From Tessaracoccus oleiagri (GTDB lineage: Bacteria > Actinomycetota > Actinomycetes > Propionibacteriales > Propionibacteriaceae): a stretch of 64,000 bases of DNA. This document shows, piece after piece, positions 34,933 to 44,499 of the stretch; within the stretch, counting starts at the first letter, position 1; every line of letters starts with the position of its first letter. Position numbers and translations under genes: made by a program. The DNA lies in assembly GCF_900103275.1 (NCBI RefSeq), contig NZ_FNGP01000002.1:248001-312000 (forward strand), written 5' to 3'. The notes beneath the pieces are model-generated. The model was given only the letters and a program-made list of their open reading frames with translations. It did not search any database and was not told where the DNA came from.

Positions 34933-37907
34933 CACGCCACCTCCTCGTCGCCGCGGCGCGCGCCGGAGCCCGTCGCCATCGTCGGGGCGGCCAGCAGCGC
35001 GAGCGCGGCCAGGAGCACCGCGGTCCACCAGCCGGCGAACGCCTCCCGAGGTTCGCCGAACTCGAGGACCCCGTGCGCCTCCCCCAGCGCGTAGGTCGGG
35101 AGCTCACCCGCCTCCGCTGCCGGCGCGAGTTCCGTGCCGCCGACCCTGACCTCGAGTTCGGCGTCCCGGGGTGCGCTGACCGTCAGGACGCGGTCGTCGA
35201 CCCCCTCGGGGACGATGCCGTCGGCGACCGGGGTCGCGGTCCCGCCGTCGACGACGTTGGCCCGGCTCACGAGGCCCACGACGGTGAACACCTCGGCGGT
35301 CTCGCTCGCGGCCGAGTGGGTCAGGCCGGCGGCATTGCCGATGGCGAGGATCTCGTCGTCGCCGAAGCCGTCCAGCCAGACGTGCGACACCGCCAGGGTG
35401 CGCAGCCGCTCGGCCAGGTCCTCGGGGACGTTGCCGCCGGAGAATGCCTGCACGAGGCCCTCGAAGTCGGTGCCGAACTCGCCCGCCGGCGCCCGTTCGC
35501 CCGATCCCCAGCGCGGGCGTTCCCGGTCGACGATGTTCCACTCGAGGCGGCCGTCGGCCTTTGCGATCAGCAGGGCGCGGCTGGCGCGGGGCGAGCCCAC
35601 GACGTCGTAGACGTATCCGGGCAGGTTGGCGGGGTCGGTCCGGACGGGTCCCTGCAGGCCGACGAACGGCCAAGCCCCGGCCGCGACCGCGGCGACCGCC
35701 GCGACCGCCAGGAGCGCGGGATCACGCCGCGCGCGGCCGTCGGCGGGGTGCGCCAGGACGACCGCCGCGATCATTCCCCCGACCACGACGAGGGCCCACG
35801 CGGTGACGAGGGCGCGCGTCTGGTCGCCGTCGACGGTGACGGCGAGCCGGGACGCCCCGGCGCCGGCCACGAGCCCGACGGCGATGACGCCGGCCACGGC
35901 CCAACGGGCGGCCGGAGACGGAACGCGTGTCAGCGACCAGGCTGCCGCAAGCGCGAGCCCGACGGTGAAGCTGACGCTCAGCCACACGGGGATCCCGGAC
36001 TCCACGATCCGCCCCACGAGGAGCGCGTACCCCGACGGGGGGAGGTCGGGCCACGCCAGCGGGTCGGCACCCGTCAGCCAGCGACCGGGGTTCCGGAACA
36101 GCTCGGGCAACCAGGGCGCGAAGAGCAGCCACACGGCGACGACAGGGACGGCCCACTGCGCAAACCGCGCCCGCTGCCACACCACGACCGCGGCCGCACC
36201 GGCGGTGGCCAGCAGGAGCGCGAAGGGCCAGAACGCGGCGACGACGAACAGCCAGAAGGCGGCGCGGGCGGGGGCCCGCAGGCTCTCGGCACCGATGGAG
36301 TCGTCGGTGGCGACCGCAAGGCACGCCTTGACGAGCAACGGACCGGCCATCGCGAGCACCAGCCCGCTCACGTCTCCGGCAGCCGGCAGACCGAGCACGA
36401 GCACCGACGACGCCCATGCCGCGGCCGCGATCGAACTCGGCCAGGGCGCGACCCCCACCGAGCGGAGCAGCGAGTGGGCCGCGAGGGCGGCCAGGAGTGG
36501 TCCGAGCAGCACCAGCGCGTAGCTCACGATGAGCGGTTGGCCGAGCGCGGCGGTGCCGAGCACCGCGGCGATGCCCAACCAAGGGGCGCCGTCGGCACCG
36601 TAGGCCTCCCAAGCGGCGGTCACCCCATCGGGGGCGGGCAGCAGCCCCCCGCCGACGAGCGTCCCCGCGCCCCACAGCCGCCAGGCGGCGGCGATACCGA
36701 CGACGAGGAACACCGTCGCCAGCAGCGCGCCGGGCGAGACGAGGCGCCGCTGGGTGCTGCTGTGCGCGCTGAACTCGTCGGAGGTGAGGTCGTCGAGGGT
36801 GGTGTCCGGCTCGGTGAAGTCGCGGTAGCGGTCCATGATGCCGCTGCCGATCCGGTCCAGGGCGTTGCGGACGGCCCAGAACCGTTCGGGCAGCAGGTCC
36901 TCGGCGTAGCTGGCGTCGCCCTCCGGGATGCGGGCCGCGAGGGCGCGCGTGGCCTCGGGCGTGGCGGCATAGCGACGGTGGGCCCTCAGCTCGGCGGCGG
37001 CGTAGGCCGGGGACTTCGCGAGGAGGAAGCCGAGCGCCCTCGCCCAGCTGCTCAGCGCGAGGCGGGCACCGCCGGTCCCCCGGGCGCCGACCACGCGGAG
37101 GGCCGCCAGCCGGTCGTCGTAGTGCGGATGGACCCGCGAGGGACGTTCCTGCGTGCGCCCCGAGCTGCGGTGCACCAGCGCGGCCAGCGGGGTGGTGACC
37201 ACGCGCCAGCCGGCGACGTTGGCACGCCAGCCGAAGTCGACGCCGTCGCGGCTGCCGGGCAGTTCGGGCGCCAGTCCGCCGAGCTCGCGCCAGGCATCGC
37301 CGCGCACCAGCATGCCCGCGGTGGAGCCGCCGAGGATGGCGCTCGGTTCGATCTGGTGCTGGTCGATCTCGCCCTCCTCGGCCGCACCGACCCGCTGCCC
37401 GGTGCGCGAGATCGACTGGCCGGCCTCGGCGATGACGTCGGGGTAGTTGCGCCGGCGCGGGGCGAGGAGCTTCGGGAACAGCACGTCGGCGCTTGGTGCG
37501 GCGGCGAGGAGGTGGCCCAGCGCGTCCGGTTCGGGGGCGGAGTCGTCGTGGAGGATCCAGAGCCAGGGCGGCGTCGAGTCCCCGGAGCCGGCCAGCACGG
37601 ACTCTGCGAAGGTGGTGTCGCGGCCGACGGTGACGAGTTCGTCGATGCTCCCTGACGCGAGCGCCTCGGCGAGGATCCGCGGCGAGTCGTCCTCCGAGCC
37701 GGCGTCGACGGCGACGATCCGGGCGGGGCGCGGGTCCAGGTCGTCGAGCGCGGCCAGCTGCTGGTCGAGCCAGCCGCCGGCGTCGCGGACGACCATCACC
37801 GCAGTGACGAACGCGGGGTCGACGGGCGGGACGTGTTGCTCCTCACCCTCCTCGTCGGCCCAGGCCCACAGGTCCTTGAAGCGGTGCCCCTCGTCGGGTT
37901 CGCTCAC
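34932..37907 (-). CDS. Large membrane glycosyltransferase (GT2 N-terminal domain plus multiple membrane segments)
   Basis: The 991-aa protein has a GT2 domain (about residues 32-290) with VTAVMVVRDAGGWL and WILHDDSAP (DxD-like DDSA). Many hydrophobic segments follow (about 390-730), then an extracellular part and one final membrane segment. GGAGG-type ribosome binding (GGAGGA) precedes the GTG. It belongs to the actinobacterial family next to whiB2 and DUF5719, probably extending a cell-wall glycan; the donor and acceptor are not known. Confidence 0.85.
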   Translation of the reverse strand: MSEPDEGHRFKDLWAWADEEGEEQHVPPVDPAFVTAVMVVRDAGGWLDQQLAALDDLDPRPARIVAVDAGSEDDSPRILAEALASGSIDELVTVGRDTTFAESVLAGSGDSTPPWLWILHDDSAPEPDALGHLLAAAPSADVLFPKLLAPRRRNYPDVIAEAGQSISRTGQRVGAAEEGEIDQHQIEPSAILGGSTAGMLVRGDAWRELGGLAPELPGSRDGVDFGWRANVAGWRVVTTPLAALVHRSSGRTQERPSRVHPHYDDRLAALRVVGARGTGGARLALSSWARALGFLLAKSPAYAAAELRAHRRYAATPEATRALAARIPEGDASYAEDLLPERFWAVRNALDRIGSGIMDRYRDFTEPDTTLDDLTSDEFSAHSSTQRRLVSPGALLATVFLVVGIAAAWRLWGAGTLVGGGLLPAPDGVTAAWEAYGADGAPWLGIAAVLGTAALGQPLIVSYALVLLGPLLAALAAHSLLRSVGVAPWPSSIAAAAWASSVLVLGLPAAGDVSGLVLAMAGPLLVKACLAVATDDSIGAESLRAPARAAFWLFVVAAFWPFALLLATAGAAAVVVWQRARFAQWAVPVVAVWLLFAPWLPELFRNPGRWLTGADPLAWPDLPPSGYALLVGRIVESGIPVWLSVSFTVGLALAAAWSLTRVPSPAARWAVAGVIAVGLVAGAGASRLAVTVDGDQTRALVTAWALVVVGGMIAAVVLAHPADGRARRDPALLAVAAVAAVAAGAWPFVGLQGPVRTDPANLPGYVYDVVGSPRASRALLIAKADGRLEWNIVDRERPRWGSGERAPAGEFGTDFEGLVQAFSGGNVPEDLAERLRTLAVSHVWLDGFGDDEILAIGNAAGLTHSAASETAEVFTVVGLVSRANVVDGGTATPVADGIVPEGVDDRVLTVSAPRDAELEVRVGGTELAPAAEAGELPTYALGEAHGVLEFGEPREAFAGWWTAVLLAALALLAAPTMATGSGARRGDEEVA

Positions 37908-37918
37908 GCGTCCTCCAG

Positions 37919-38182
37919 TCAGCCGGCTGCGCGCTTCAGCTTTCGCCGCTCCCTCTCGGAAAGGCCGCCCCAGATGCCGAAGCGCTCGTCATTGGCTAGA
38001 GCGTACTCCAGGCACTGCGTGCGGACCGGGCAGCTTTGGCACACACGCTTGGCATCACGGGTGGACCCGCCCTTCTCGGGGAAGAACGCTTCGGGGTCGG
38101 TCTGAGCGCAGAGCGCCTCCGCCTGCCAGGCGAAGGCACCGTCCTCGTCGCTGTCGAGCAGCAACATCATTTCTTCGTTCAC
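37919..38182 (-). CDS. whiB: WhiB-family iron-sulfur transcription regulator (WhiB2/WhmD type)
   Basis: The 87-aa protein has Cys25, Cys48, Cys51 and Cys57 (CxxCxxxxxC) and the GIWGG turn before a basic C-terminal helix (SERERRKLKR). The Cys ligate a 4Fe-4S cluster. The start is GTG at 38182, preceded by AAAGGAGG. Its genomic place upstream of the envelope glycosyltransferase matches WhiB2, which controls septation in relatives. Its own strong promoter and an inverted repeat lie upstream. Confidence 0.93.
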   Translation of the reverse strand: MNEEMMLLLDSDEDGAFAWQAEALCAQTDPEAFFPEKGGSTRDAKRVCQSCPVRTQCLEYALANDERFGIWGGLSERERRKLKRAAG

Positions 38183-38203
38183 GGGCCCCTCCTTTACCCA
38201 TGA

Positions 38204-38233
38204 ATTACACACGTGTTATTCGAACACTGTCAA
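38204..38233 (-). promoter_or_regulatory. whiB promoter with inverted repeat in the spacer
   Basis: On the minus strand, TTGACA (38228-38233) and TGTAAT (38204-38209) are 18 bases apart, the best consensus promoter in the window. GTGTT-cgaat-AACAC (38213-38227) fills most of the spacer and could be an operator. Confidence 0.7.
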
Positions 38234-38301
38234 GCGGTTCGGCGTTTTTCCTCGGATCCGCAACGCGACACGCCGAAGCGTTACGAAGCGTTGACCTGGA
38301 A

Positions 38302-38952
38302 TCAGTTCGCCGCGCGTCGTCGGGGCGGACGGACGAGCGTACCATCCGGGTCCTCCTCGACCGCCCGGGGCCACGGGGAGCCGACGCTGGTCCAGCTCTG
38401 TCCCGGCAGAACCGCGGTTCCCGCCGCGCTCTGCGCAGGGGCCGGCCGTCGGACCGTGGGGGTGCCGGGAGAGGAACCCGGGCGTCCGAGTGGCGGCAGC
38501 AGGCGCGGGGCCGGGATGGGCGGTCGGGCCTCGACCGCCCGCCGGGCGTCCCTGCGGCGCAGCGCGTCGACGAGCGCCCACAGCGCGAGGATCAGAGGCC
38601 CGAGCAGCTGCGGCATCGTCCGCAGCGCCACCAGTGACGCGTCGTCGCCTGCCAGCTCGGCGCTCCGGGCGACGACCTCGAGGCCGGCACGGAAGCTGCC
38701 GGCCACGAGCGCCGCGACGGCGACCGCGTAGCGCACGCCGGGCCGCATGGCGTCGCTCAGGACGGTGAGTACGACCGCCAACCAGAGCGTCCAGAGGGCG
38801 GTGGGCGAGGTGATCTCGTCGCGCATCGCCGGGACGCCGTGCCGCGAGACGAGCAGGCCGATACCGATCGCCTCGAGCAGCCCCACGACGACCAGCGCCA
38901 GCGCCAGCAGCGACAGGGCGTTGCTGGTGTGGCCGGCCTCCCGATCCCTCAT
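38302..38952 (-). CDS. Unknown membrane protein, four predicted segments
   Basis: The 216-aa protein has about four hydrophobic segments (LLALALVVVGLLEAIGIGLL, ALWTLWLAVVLTVL, AVAVAALVAGSF, LGPLILALWALVDALR) and a Pro/Arg-rich cytoplasmic tail. The ATG overlaps the manC stop (ATGA), linking it to mannose activation. No family is recognised. Confidence 0.75.
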   Translation of the reverse strand: MRDREAGHTSNALSLLALALVVVGLLEAIGIGLLVSRHGVPAMRDEITSPTALWTLWLAVVLTVLSDAMRPGVRYAVAVAALVAGSFRAGLEVVARSAELAGDDASLVALRTMPQLLGPLILALWALVDALRRRDARRAVEARPPIPAPRLLPPLGRPGSSPGTPTVRRPAPAQSAAGTAVLPGQSWTSVGSPWPRAVEEDPDGTLVRPPRRRAAN

Positions 38953-40022
38953 GCCAGCTCGACCCCGCACTCCTCCGAGACCTTCGCGACGAGCTGCTTC
39001 ACGCGCTCGGCGTCGTCGAGGCGGGCGACGAGCGTGGCTTGCTTCGTGGCGACCACGAGCATGCCTTCCAACCCGAGGGTGGCGACGACGTGGTCCGGCC
39101 CGATCATGTTGAGGACGATACAAGCCGACGAGTCCAGGCTCACGGTGTTGCCGCTGCGGGTGTTGCCGCGGTCGTCGGAGGGCAGCAGTTCGGCGTAGCT
39201 GAGGTAGCCGCCGACGTCGCTCCACGCCACGGTGAGCGGCACCGTCAGCACCACGGCACCGGTGTCGCCGGTCGATGCGGGCTCCATCACGGCGTAGTCG
39301 ACGGAGATCCGCTCCAGAGTCGGGAAGAGTCCGTCGAGCCGCTCCGGGTGGCGGGCGATCTCGCGCACCGTCGCGGCGTACTCGGGGCGGAGGCGGTCCA
39401 GCTGTGCCAGCAGGGTGGCGGCACGCCAGACGAACATGCCGGCGTTCCACCAGTACTCGCCGCTGTCCACGTAGCCGCGGGCGACGTCTGCGCTCGGCTT
39501 CTCCTTGAACTCGGACACCCGGAAGACCCCGGGCAGGACCTCCTCGGCCCGGTGCAGGTAGCCGTAGCCGGTGTGGGGCGAGGTGGGCACGACGCCGAGT
39601 GTCACGAGCGAGTTGCTGACCTGTTCCGCCGCGTCGAACGCGATGCGCAGGCTGGCCCGGAAGTCCTCGGCCGGGGTGATCACCTGGTCCGCCGTGACCA
39701 TCGCGACGACGGCATCGGGATCGCGCTCCTGCAGGGCCGCGCTGGACCACGCGACGGCCCCCAGCGAGTCGCGGCCCTCGGGCTCCCCGAGCAGGTTCCC
39801 CGGCGGAAGTTCGGGCAGCTGCGCGCGGACGTCGTCGGCGTAGGCCCGCCCGGTGCAGACGAGGATGCGGTCCACGTCGACGAGGCCCTCGAGCCGCTCG
39901 AAGGCCAGCCGCAGCAGCGACTTCCCCTCGAAGAGCTCGAGCAGCTGCTTGGGGCGGCCCTGCCGCGACAGGGGCCAGAGCCTCGTCCCGGATCCCCCCG
40001 CCATGATGACGACATAACGCAT
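38949..40022 (-). CDS. manC: Mannose-1-phosphate guanylyltransferase
   Basis: The 357-aa protein has the nucleotidyltransferase motif MAGGSGTRLWPLSR, VTADQVI and FKEKPSAD. It makes GDP-mannose from mannose-1-P and GTP for envelope glycans. It lacks the isomerase domain of long ManC forms. It works downstream of manB. The following membrane protein overlaps. Confidence 0.92.
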   Translation of the reverse strand: MRYVVIMAGGSGTRLWPLSRQGRPKQLLELFEGKSLLRLAFERLEGLVDVDRILVCTGRAYADDVRAQLPELPPGNLLGEPEGRDSLGAVAWSSAALQERDPDAVVAMVTADQVITPAEDFRASLRIAFDAAEQVSNSLVTLGVVPTSPHTGYGYLHRAEEVLPGVFRVSEFKEKPSADVARGYVDSGEYWWNAGMFVWRAATLLAQLDRLRPEYAATVREIARHPERLDGLFPTLERISVDYAVMEPASTGDTGAVVLTVPLTVAWSDVGGYLSYAELLPSDDRGNTRSGNTVSLDSSACIVLNMIGPDHVVATLGLEGMLVVATKQATLVARLDDAERVKQLVAKVSEECGVELA

Positions 40023-40053
40023 GCCAGCACGGTAGCGGTCGGCGAGCGCCCAC

Positions 40054-40059
40054 TACGAT
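40054..40059 (+). promoter_or_regulatory. -10 hexamer for the TIGR03089 gene
   Basis: TACGAT ends 7 bases before the ATG at 40067 and overlaps the earlier in-frame ATG at 40058. Confidence 0.45.
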
Positions 40060-40066
40060 GTCTGGC

Positions 40067-40711
40067 ATGTTTCACGACGCCGTGTCGCGCCTTGGCGCCG
40101 CTCCCCTGATCACCTACTACGACGCCGACTCCCGCATCGAGTTGTCCGGGACCACCTTCGCGAACTGGGTGATGAAGACGGCGAACCTGTTCGACGACCT
40201 CGGCGGCGACGCCGACGAGCCCCTGTCGCTCGGGCTCGCGGAGACCGCCCCCGGCCACTGGGTGAGCCTCGTGTGGGCGGCGGCCGCCTGGTTCGCCGGC
40301 GCGGAGGTGCGGCCCGGGGTGGCCGATGCGGCGGCGTTCGCGGTGGTCGGACCCGACGATCCGCGCCGCGGCCGGGTGACCGTCGCCTGTTCGCTGCACC
40401 CGCTCGGCCGGGGGTTCCCGCAGCCGCCGGCGGACGCCACGGACTACGCGGAGGTGCTCGCCCAGCCCGACGCCGCGCTCCCGGGCGCTCCCGACGGTGA
40501 GGGCGCGGCGTGGCCGGGCGTCACCAATGCCGAGCGCGACCGCGTCGCACCCAGGCGGGACCGGCGGCTCTTCCGGGACCCCGTCGCAGGGTGGGACTTC
40601 CTCGCCGAAGCGCTGGTGGCACCCGTACTGGGCGGCGGGTCGAGCGTGATCGTCGCCGGGCTCGACGACGGCGAGGTCGGACGGATCTCCGCCTCGGAGA
40701 GGGTCAGCTGA
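40067..40711 (+). CDS. TIGR03089 family protein
   Basis: The 214-aa protein matches the actinobacterial TIGR03089 family, which looks like a fragment of an AMP-binding enzyme N-terminal part (SGTTFANWVMKTANLF, ETAPGHWVSLVWAAAAWFAGAEV). It lacks the ATP-binding loop and is probably not an enzyme. The start is set at 40067 by promoter spacing. The 3' end overlaps the convergent peptidase gene by 8 bases. Confidence 0.8.
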   Translation: MFHDAVSRLGAAPLITYYDADSRIELSGTTFANWVMKTANLFDDLGGDADEPLSLGLAETAPGHWVSLVWAAAAWFAGAEVRPGVADAAAFAVVGPDDPRRGRVTVACSLHPLGRGFPQPPADATDYAEVLAQPDAALPGAPDGEGAAWPGVTNAERDRVAPRRDRRLFRDPVAGWDFLAEALVAPVLGGGSSVIVAGLDDGEVGRISASERVS

Positions 40712-42725
40712 CCCTCAGCCCCGTGTGGTGCGCGGCGAACGCCAGCTGGTCCGCGAACTCCTCCACCTGCGCGTCGCGCGGCTTGCCGGCGCCGTGGCCC
40801 GCCCGCGTGTCCACCGCGAGCAGGAACGGGCCGCCCATCCCCTCTGCCTGCAGCGCGGCCGCGAACTTGTACGAGTGGGCCGGGACGACGCGGTCGTCGT
40901 GGTCGCCCGTGGTGAGCAGCGTGGGCGGGTAGGTGACCGGCCGCACGTTGTGCAGCGGCGAGTACTTCAGCAGGTATTCGGCCACGCCGTCCTCGTCGGG
41001 ATCGCCGTAGTCGCGGGTCCAGGCCCAGCCGATGGTGAACTTGTGGAACCGCAGCATGTCCAGCACGCCGACGCCGGGGAGCACGGCGGACCACAGCTCC
41101 GGGCGCTGCGTGAGGGCGGCGCCGGCGAGGAGCCCGCCGTTGGAGCGGCCGTGCAGCGCCAGCTGCTCGGGGGTGGTGAGGCCGTCGTCGATGAGCCGCT
41201 CGGCCACGGCGTACAGGTCGTCGAACACCTGCTGCTTGTTCTGCTTGGTACCGGCCTCGTGCCAGTTGGCCCCGAACTCGCCGCCGCCGCGCAGGTTCGG
41301 CACCACGAGCCTGCCGCCGGCCGCGACCCAGGCCGCGAAGATCGCGCGGAACGCCGGTGTGACGGGGATGTTGAAGCCGCCGTAGCCCCACACCAGGGTC
41401 GGGCGGGGCCCCTGCGGCTCGCCGCGCGTGACGACGAACGCGGGTACCTCCACCCCGTCGGTCGACGGGATGCGCAGGCGCCGGGTGGTGGCCTCAGCCT
41501 CGACCACGCCGACGGGGCGCGGGATCTTGTCGAAGCGCACCAACCGGCCGCCGTCGACCTCGCCGGCGAACCTCGTGCCCGGGTCCACGAAGCTCTGGGT
41601 GCCCAGGAAGATCTTGTTCGACGTGTCACGGGCCGCCAGCCCGGTGACGGAGACCCCGTCGCCGATGGGCAGCTCGTCGCCGGGTGCCCCGTCGGCCCCG
41701 AAGAGCTGGACGCGGGACTGCGCGTCGTGGAGGTAGACGCCGACGAGGCCGGTGGCCGTGAGCCTGGCGCTCTCGAGCACGTCCTCGCCGTGCTCGGCGA
41801 CGAGTTCGCGGCGGTCACCTGTCGTGAGATCGACGGCGACCAGCCGGTAGCGTGGCGCGGCGTCGTCGGTGAGGAGGATCGCCTCCCCGTCACGGATGCC
41901 GATCGGGTGCCATTCCTGCTCGCCCCCCTCGACGATGCAGCGCAGCTCGGCCTCGTCGTGGCGACGCGCGTGGACGTCGTTGCCCTTCTCGCCGCCGATG
42001 CGGGTGGTGAGCAGGAACCAGTCGTCGTCGGCGGGACCGTGGTAACCGAACATGCGGTCCATCGGCGGCTCCCAGACCACGCGGGAGGCGCGGGCGCCGA
42101 CGTCGTAGGCGTGCAGGGTGCCGGCCGGCATCTCATCGGTGAGCGCGTTGCCCGACGGCGCGGGGTAGGCCCAGTAGGTGAAGCCGCGCGCGCCCGGCAG
42201 CCAGACCGGCGCGTTCCACTTCGTCCACTCGATCTCGACGCCCAGGTCCTCGAGCGTCGTGAGGTCCAGCACGCGGATGGTGCGCCAGTCGGAGCCACCG
42301 TCGGCGATGGCGTAGGCGAGCAGTGTCGCGTCCTCGTTCACGCTGGCCACCGACACCGCACGGGTGCCGTCGCCGGAGAGCGTGTTGGGGTCGAGGATCG
42401 TCTCCGCCTCCTCGAGCGCCTCCCAGCTCGACGCCCTGACGAGGCGGGGCTGGTTCTGCCCGTCGTTGTGCCAGGCGAACACCTGGCCGCCCCGCTCGAA
42501 CGGGACGGACCGCGTCGGCGCCGAGAGGAGGGCATCCAGCGACTCGACGAACCTGGCCCGCGCCGGCAGCCGGTCCAGGATGGGGCGCGAGACCGCGTTC
42601 TGCGCCTCGACGAACGCCTTCGTCTCGTCGCTGTCGGCGTCCTCCAGCCAGCGGTAGGGGTCGGCGATCTCTCGTCCGCCGAAGGTTTCGGACACGGACT
42701 CGTCCCGTCGCACGTGGGGATACAT
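40704..42725 (-). CDS. Prolyl oligopeptidase family (S9A) serine peptidase
   Basis: The 673-aa protein has a beta-propeller N-terminal part and a hydrolase domain with GRSNGGLLAG (Ser), DDRVVPAHS (Asp) and RAGHGAG (His). It cleaves short peptides, often after Pro, in the cytoplasm. ATG 42725 has GAAAGG upstream; an ATG six codons earlier overlaps the previous stop and is also possible. It follows the glycosyltransferase closely. Confidence 0.9.
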   Translation of the reverse strand: MYPHVRRDESVSETFGGREIADPYRWLEDADSDETKAFVEAQNAVSRPILDRLPARARFVESLDALLSAPTRSVPFERGGQVFAWHNDGQNQPRLVRASSWEALEEAETILDPNTLSGDGTRAVSVASVNEDATLLAYAIADGGSDWRTIRVLDLTTLEDLGVEIEWTKWNAPVWLPGARGFTYWAYPAPSGNALTDEMPAGTLHAYDVGARASRVVWEPPMDRMFGYHGPADDDWFLLTTRIGGEKGNDVHARRHDEAELRCIVEGGEQEWHPIGIRDGEAILLTDDAAPRYRLVAVDLTTGDRRELVAEHGEDVLESARLTATGLVGVYLHDAQSRVQLFGADGAPGDELPIGDGVSVTGLAARDTSNKIFLGTQSFVDPGTRFAGEVDGGRLVRFDKIPRPVGVVEAEATTRRLRIPSTDGVEVPAFVVTRGEPQGPRPTLVWGYGGFNIPVTPAFRAIFAAWVAAGGRLVVPNLRGGGEFGANWHEAGTKQNKQQVFDDLYAVAERLIDDGLTTPEQLALHGRSNGGLLAGAALTQRPELWSAVLPGVGVLDMLRFHKFTIGWAWTRDYGDPDEDGVAEYLLKYSPLHNVRPVTYPPTLLTTGDHDDRVVPAHSYKFAAALQAEGMGGPFLLAVDTRAGHGAGKPRDAQVEEFADQLAFAAHHTGLRVS

Positions 42726-42739
42726 GGGCGCCTTTCGGG

Positions 42740-43729
42740 TCATTCGGGGGCGCCGCGGAGGAATCCGAGGCCCCAGCAGGTGTGCATCACGGCCAGCACG
42801 AACGGCAACCTGAGCCTGGCGGCGGCGTCGGTGGGGATCTTCGTCGAGGCGTAGAGGTTGAACACGACGTACACGAGCGGCACGAAGAGCAGCAGCCCCA
42901 GCAGTCGGTGGCGCAGCGCGAGGCCGACGAGCCCGGCGCCGAGCCCGCCGAACCCGCCCGCCACCGCGATGGGCGGGGCGAGGTAGCGCAACGACGCGGT
43001 CTCCGGGTAACGGCGGACCACCTCCCGGCGCCAACGCCCGGTGAGGTAGAACTGGCTCGCCAGCGCCCGGAACGTCGAGCGCGGGCGGTAGGTCACGTGC
43101 AGGTCCGGCGAGAAGTAGACGACGTGGCCGGCGCTGCGGAGCCGGTAGTTGAGCTCCCAGTCCTGGGCGCGGTGCATGCCCTCGTCGTACCCCCCGACCT
43201 CCTCCAGTACTTCGCGCCGGAAGACGCCGAGGAACACCGTGTCAGCCGGGCCCTCGGGGGTGTCCCTGTGGTGGAAGCCGCCGCCGCCCAGCCCGTAGGG
43301 CGAGTTGTAGGCCGCCGCGACCGCCCGCTCGAAGGGGGTCCGCCCGACGGCGTCCATGACGCCCCCGACGTTGGCCGCCCCCGTCCGCTCCAGCAGTTCG
43401 ACGGCCCGCCGGATGTAGCCGGGGCTCAGCTCCCCGTGGCCGTCGACCCGGACGATCACGTCGTGGCGGGCGGCCTCGATGGCCCGGTTGAGGCCTGACG
43501 GCGTGTATCCGGAGGGGTTGTCGACCACCCGCACCCTGGCGTCGGCGTCCGCCAGCCGCTGCGCGATCGCGAGCGTGGCGTCCTCCGAGGGGCCGACCGC
43601 GAGGATCACTTCCAGCTCGCCGTCGTAGTCCTGGGAGAGCACCCGTGCGACGGCTGCCTCCAGGTGCTGCTCTTCATTGCGCACCGGCATCACGACGCTC
43701 ACGCTCATGGGAGAGAGCCTAGCCGTCAT
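42740..43729 (-). CDS. Family 2 glycosyltransferase, membrane-associated
   Basis: The 329-aa protein has the GT2 start SVSVVMPVRNEEQHLEAAV, VRVDGHGELS (DxD-like) and FLGVFRREVLEEVGGYDE, followed by HRAQDWELNYRLR. Two hydrophobic segments lie near the C-terminus (about 260-300). The ATG at 43729 overlaps the ABC ATPase stop; ATG 43708 (MSVSVV) is an alternative. The product is unknown, probably a surface glycan. Confidence 0.85.
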   Translation of the reverse strand: MTARLSPMSVSVVMPVRNEEQHLEAAVARVLSQDYDGELEVILAVGPSEDATLAIAQRLADADARVRVVDNPSGYTPSGLNRAIEAARHDVIVRVDGHGELSPGYIRRAVELLERTGAANVGGVMDAVGRTPFERAVAAAYNSPYGLGGGGFHHRDTPEGPADTVFLGVFRREVLEEVGGYDEGMHRAQDWELNYRLRSAGHVVYFSPDLHVTYRPRSTFRALASQFYLTGRWRREVVRRYPETASLRYLAPPIAVAGGFGGLGAGLVGLALRHRLLGLLLFVPLVYVVFNLYASTKIPTDAAARLRLPFVLAVMHTCWGLGFLRGAPE

Positions 43730-44499
43730 CCCATCATCGTCGCTCCGGGCCCGGGCGCGGCCCGGGCCAGCAGCTTGAGCAGTTCGTGCTCCAGCCTCCG
43801 TGCCTCCGGGTCGAGCACGAAGCCGTCGCCCCGCGGGATGGCCCGGTCCACCCGCACGCGGCCGATGATCCGGGCCGGCTTGGCGGAGAGGACCAGCACC
43901 TCGTCGGAGAGGCGCACGGCCTCGCGGATGTCGTGCGTGATGAGAAGCATGCTCCACCGGTGCCGTTCCCAGATGCCGAGCAGCCAGCGCTGGAGTTGTT
44001 CGCGCGTGATGGCGTCCAGTGCGCCGAACGGCTCGTCGAGCAGCAGCATCGTCCGCTCCTGCACGACGGTGCGCAGCAGTGCGACGCGCTGCCGCATGCC
44101 GCCGGAGAGCTGCCGCGGCCAGAGCCGTTCGGTCCCTCCGATGCCGAACGTGTCGAAGAGTTCCGAGGCCCGCCGTCGCGCCTGCCTGCGCGGGACGCCC
44201 GCCATCTCGAGGCCGAGGGCGGCGTTGTCGAGCACCCGCCGCCAGGGCAGCAGGGCGTCGCGCTGCGGCATGAAGGCGAAGGGACGCTGTGCGTTCCGGA
44301 CCGGCGCGCCGTCGACCTCGAACGAGCCCGCGTCCGGGTCCAGTTCGCCGGTGAGGATCCGCAGCAGCGTCGACTTGCCGCTGCCGCTCGGCCCGATGAC
44401 GCTGGTCACCCGTCCCGGCTCGACCGAGAACGAGACGCCGTCGAGCACCGTGGTCTCGCCGAAGCGCTTGCCCAGGCCCCGCACGGACAGCGCGCTCAC
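43726..44499 (-). CDS. ABC transporter ATPase for thiamine precursor (ThiZ-like)
   Basis: The 257-aa protein has the Walker A GPSGSGKST, Q-loop FMPQRDALLPW, the signature LSGGMRQRVAL, Walker B LLLDEPFGALD and H-loop THD. It belongs to the NitT/Ssu/ThiZ branch. It is the third gene behind a TPP riboswitch, so thiamine-precursor uptake is the likely role. The GTG overlaps the permease stop. Confidence 0.88.
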   Translation of the reverse strand: MSALSVRGLGKRFGETTVLDGVSFSVEPGRVTSVIGPSGSGKSTLLRILTGELDPDAGSFEVDGAPVRNAQRPFAFMPQRDALLPWRRVLDNAALGLEMAGVPRRQARRRASELFDTFGIGGTERLWPRQLSGGMRQRVALLRTVVQERTMLLLDEPFGALDAITREQLQRWLLGIWERHRWSMLLITHDIREAVRLSDEVLVLSAKPARIIGRVRVDRAIPRGDGFVLDPEARRLEHELLKLLARAAPGPGATMMG

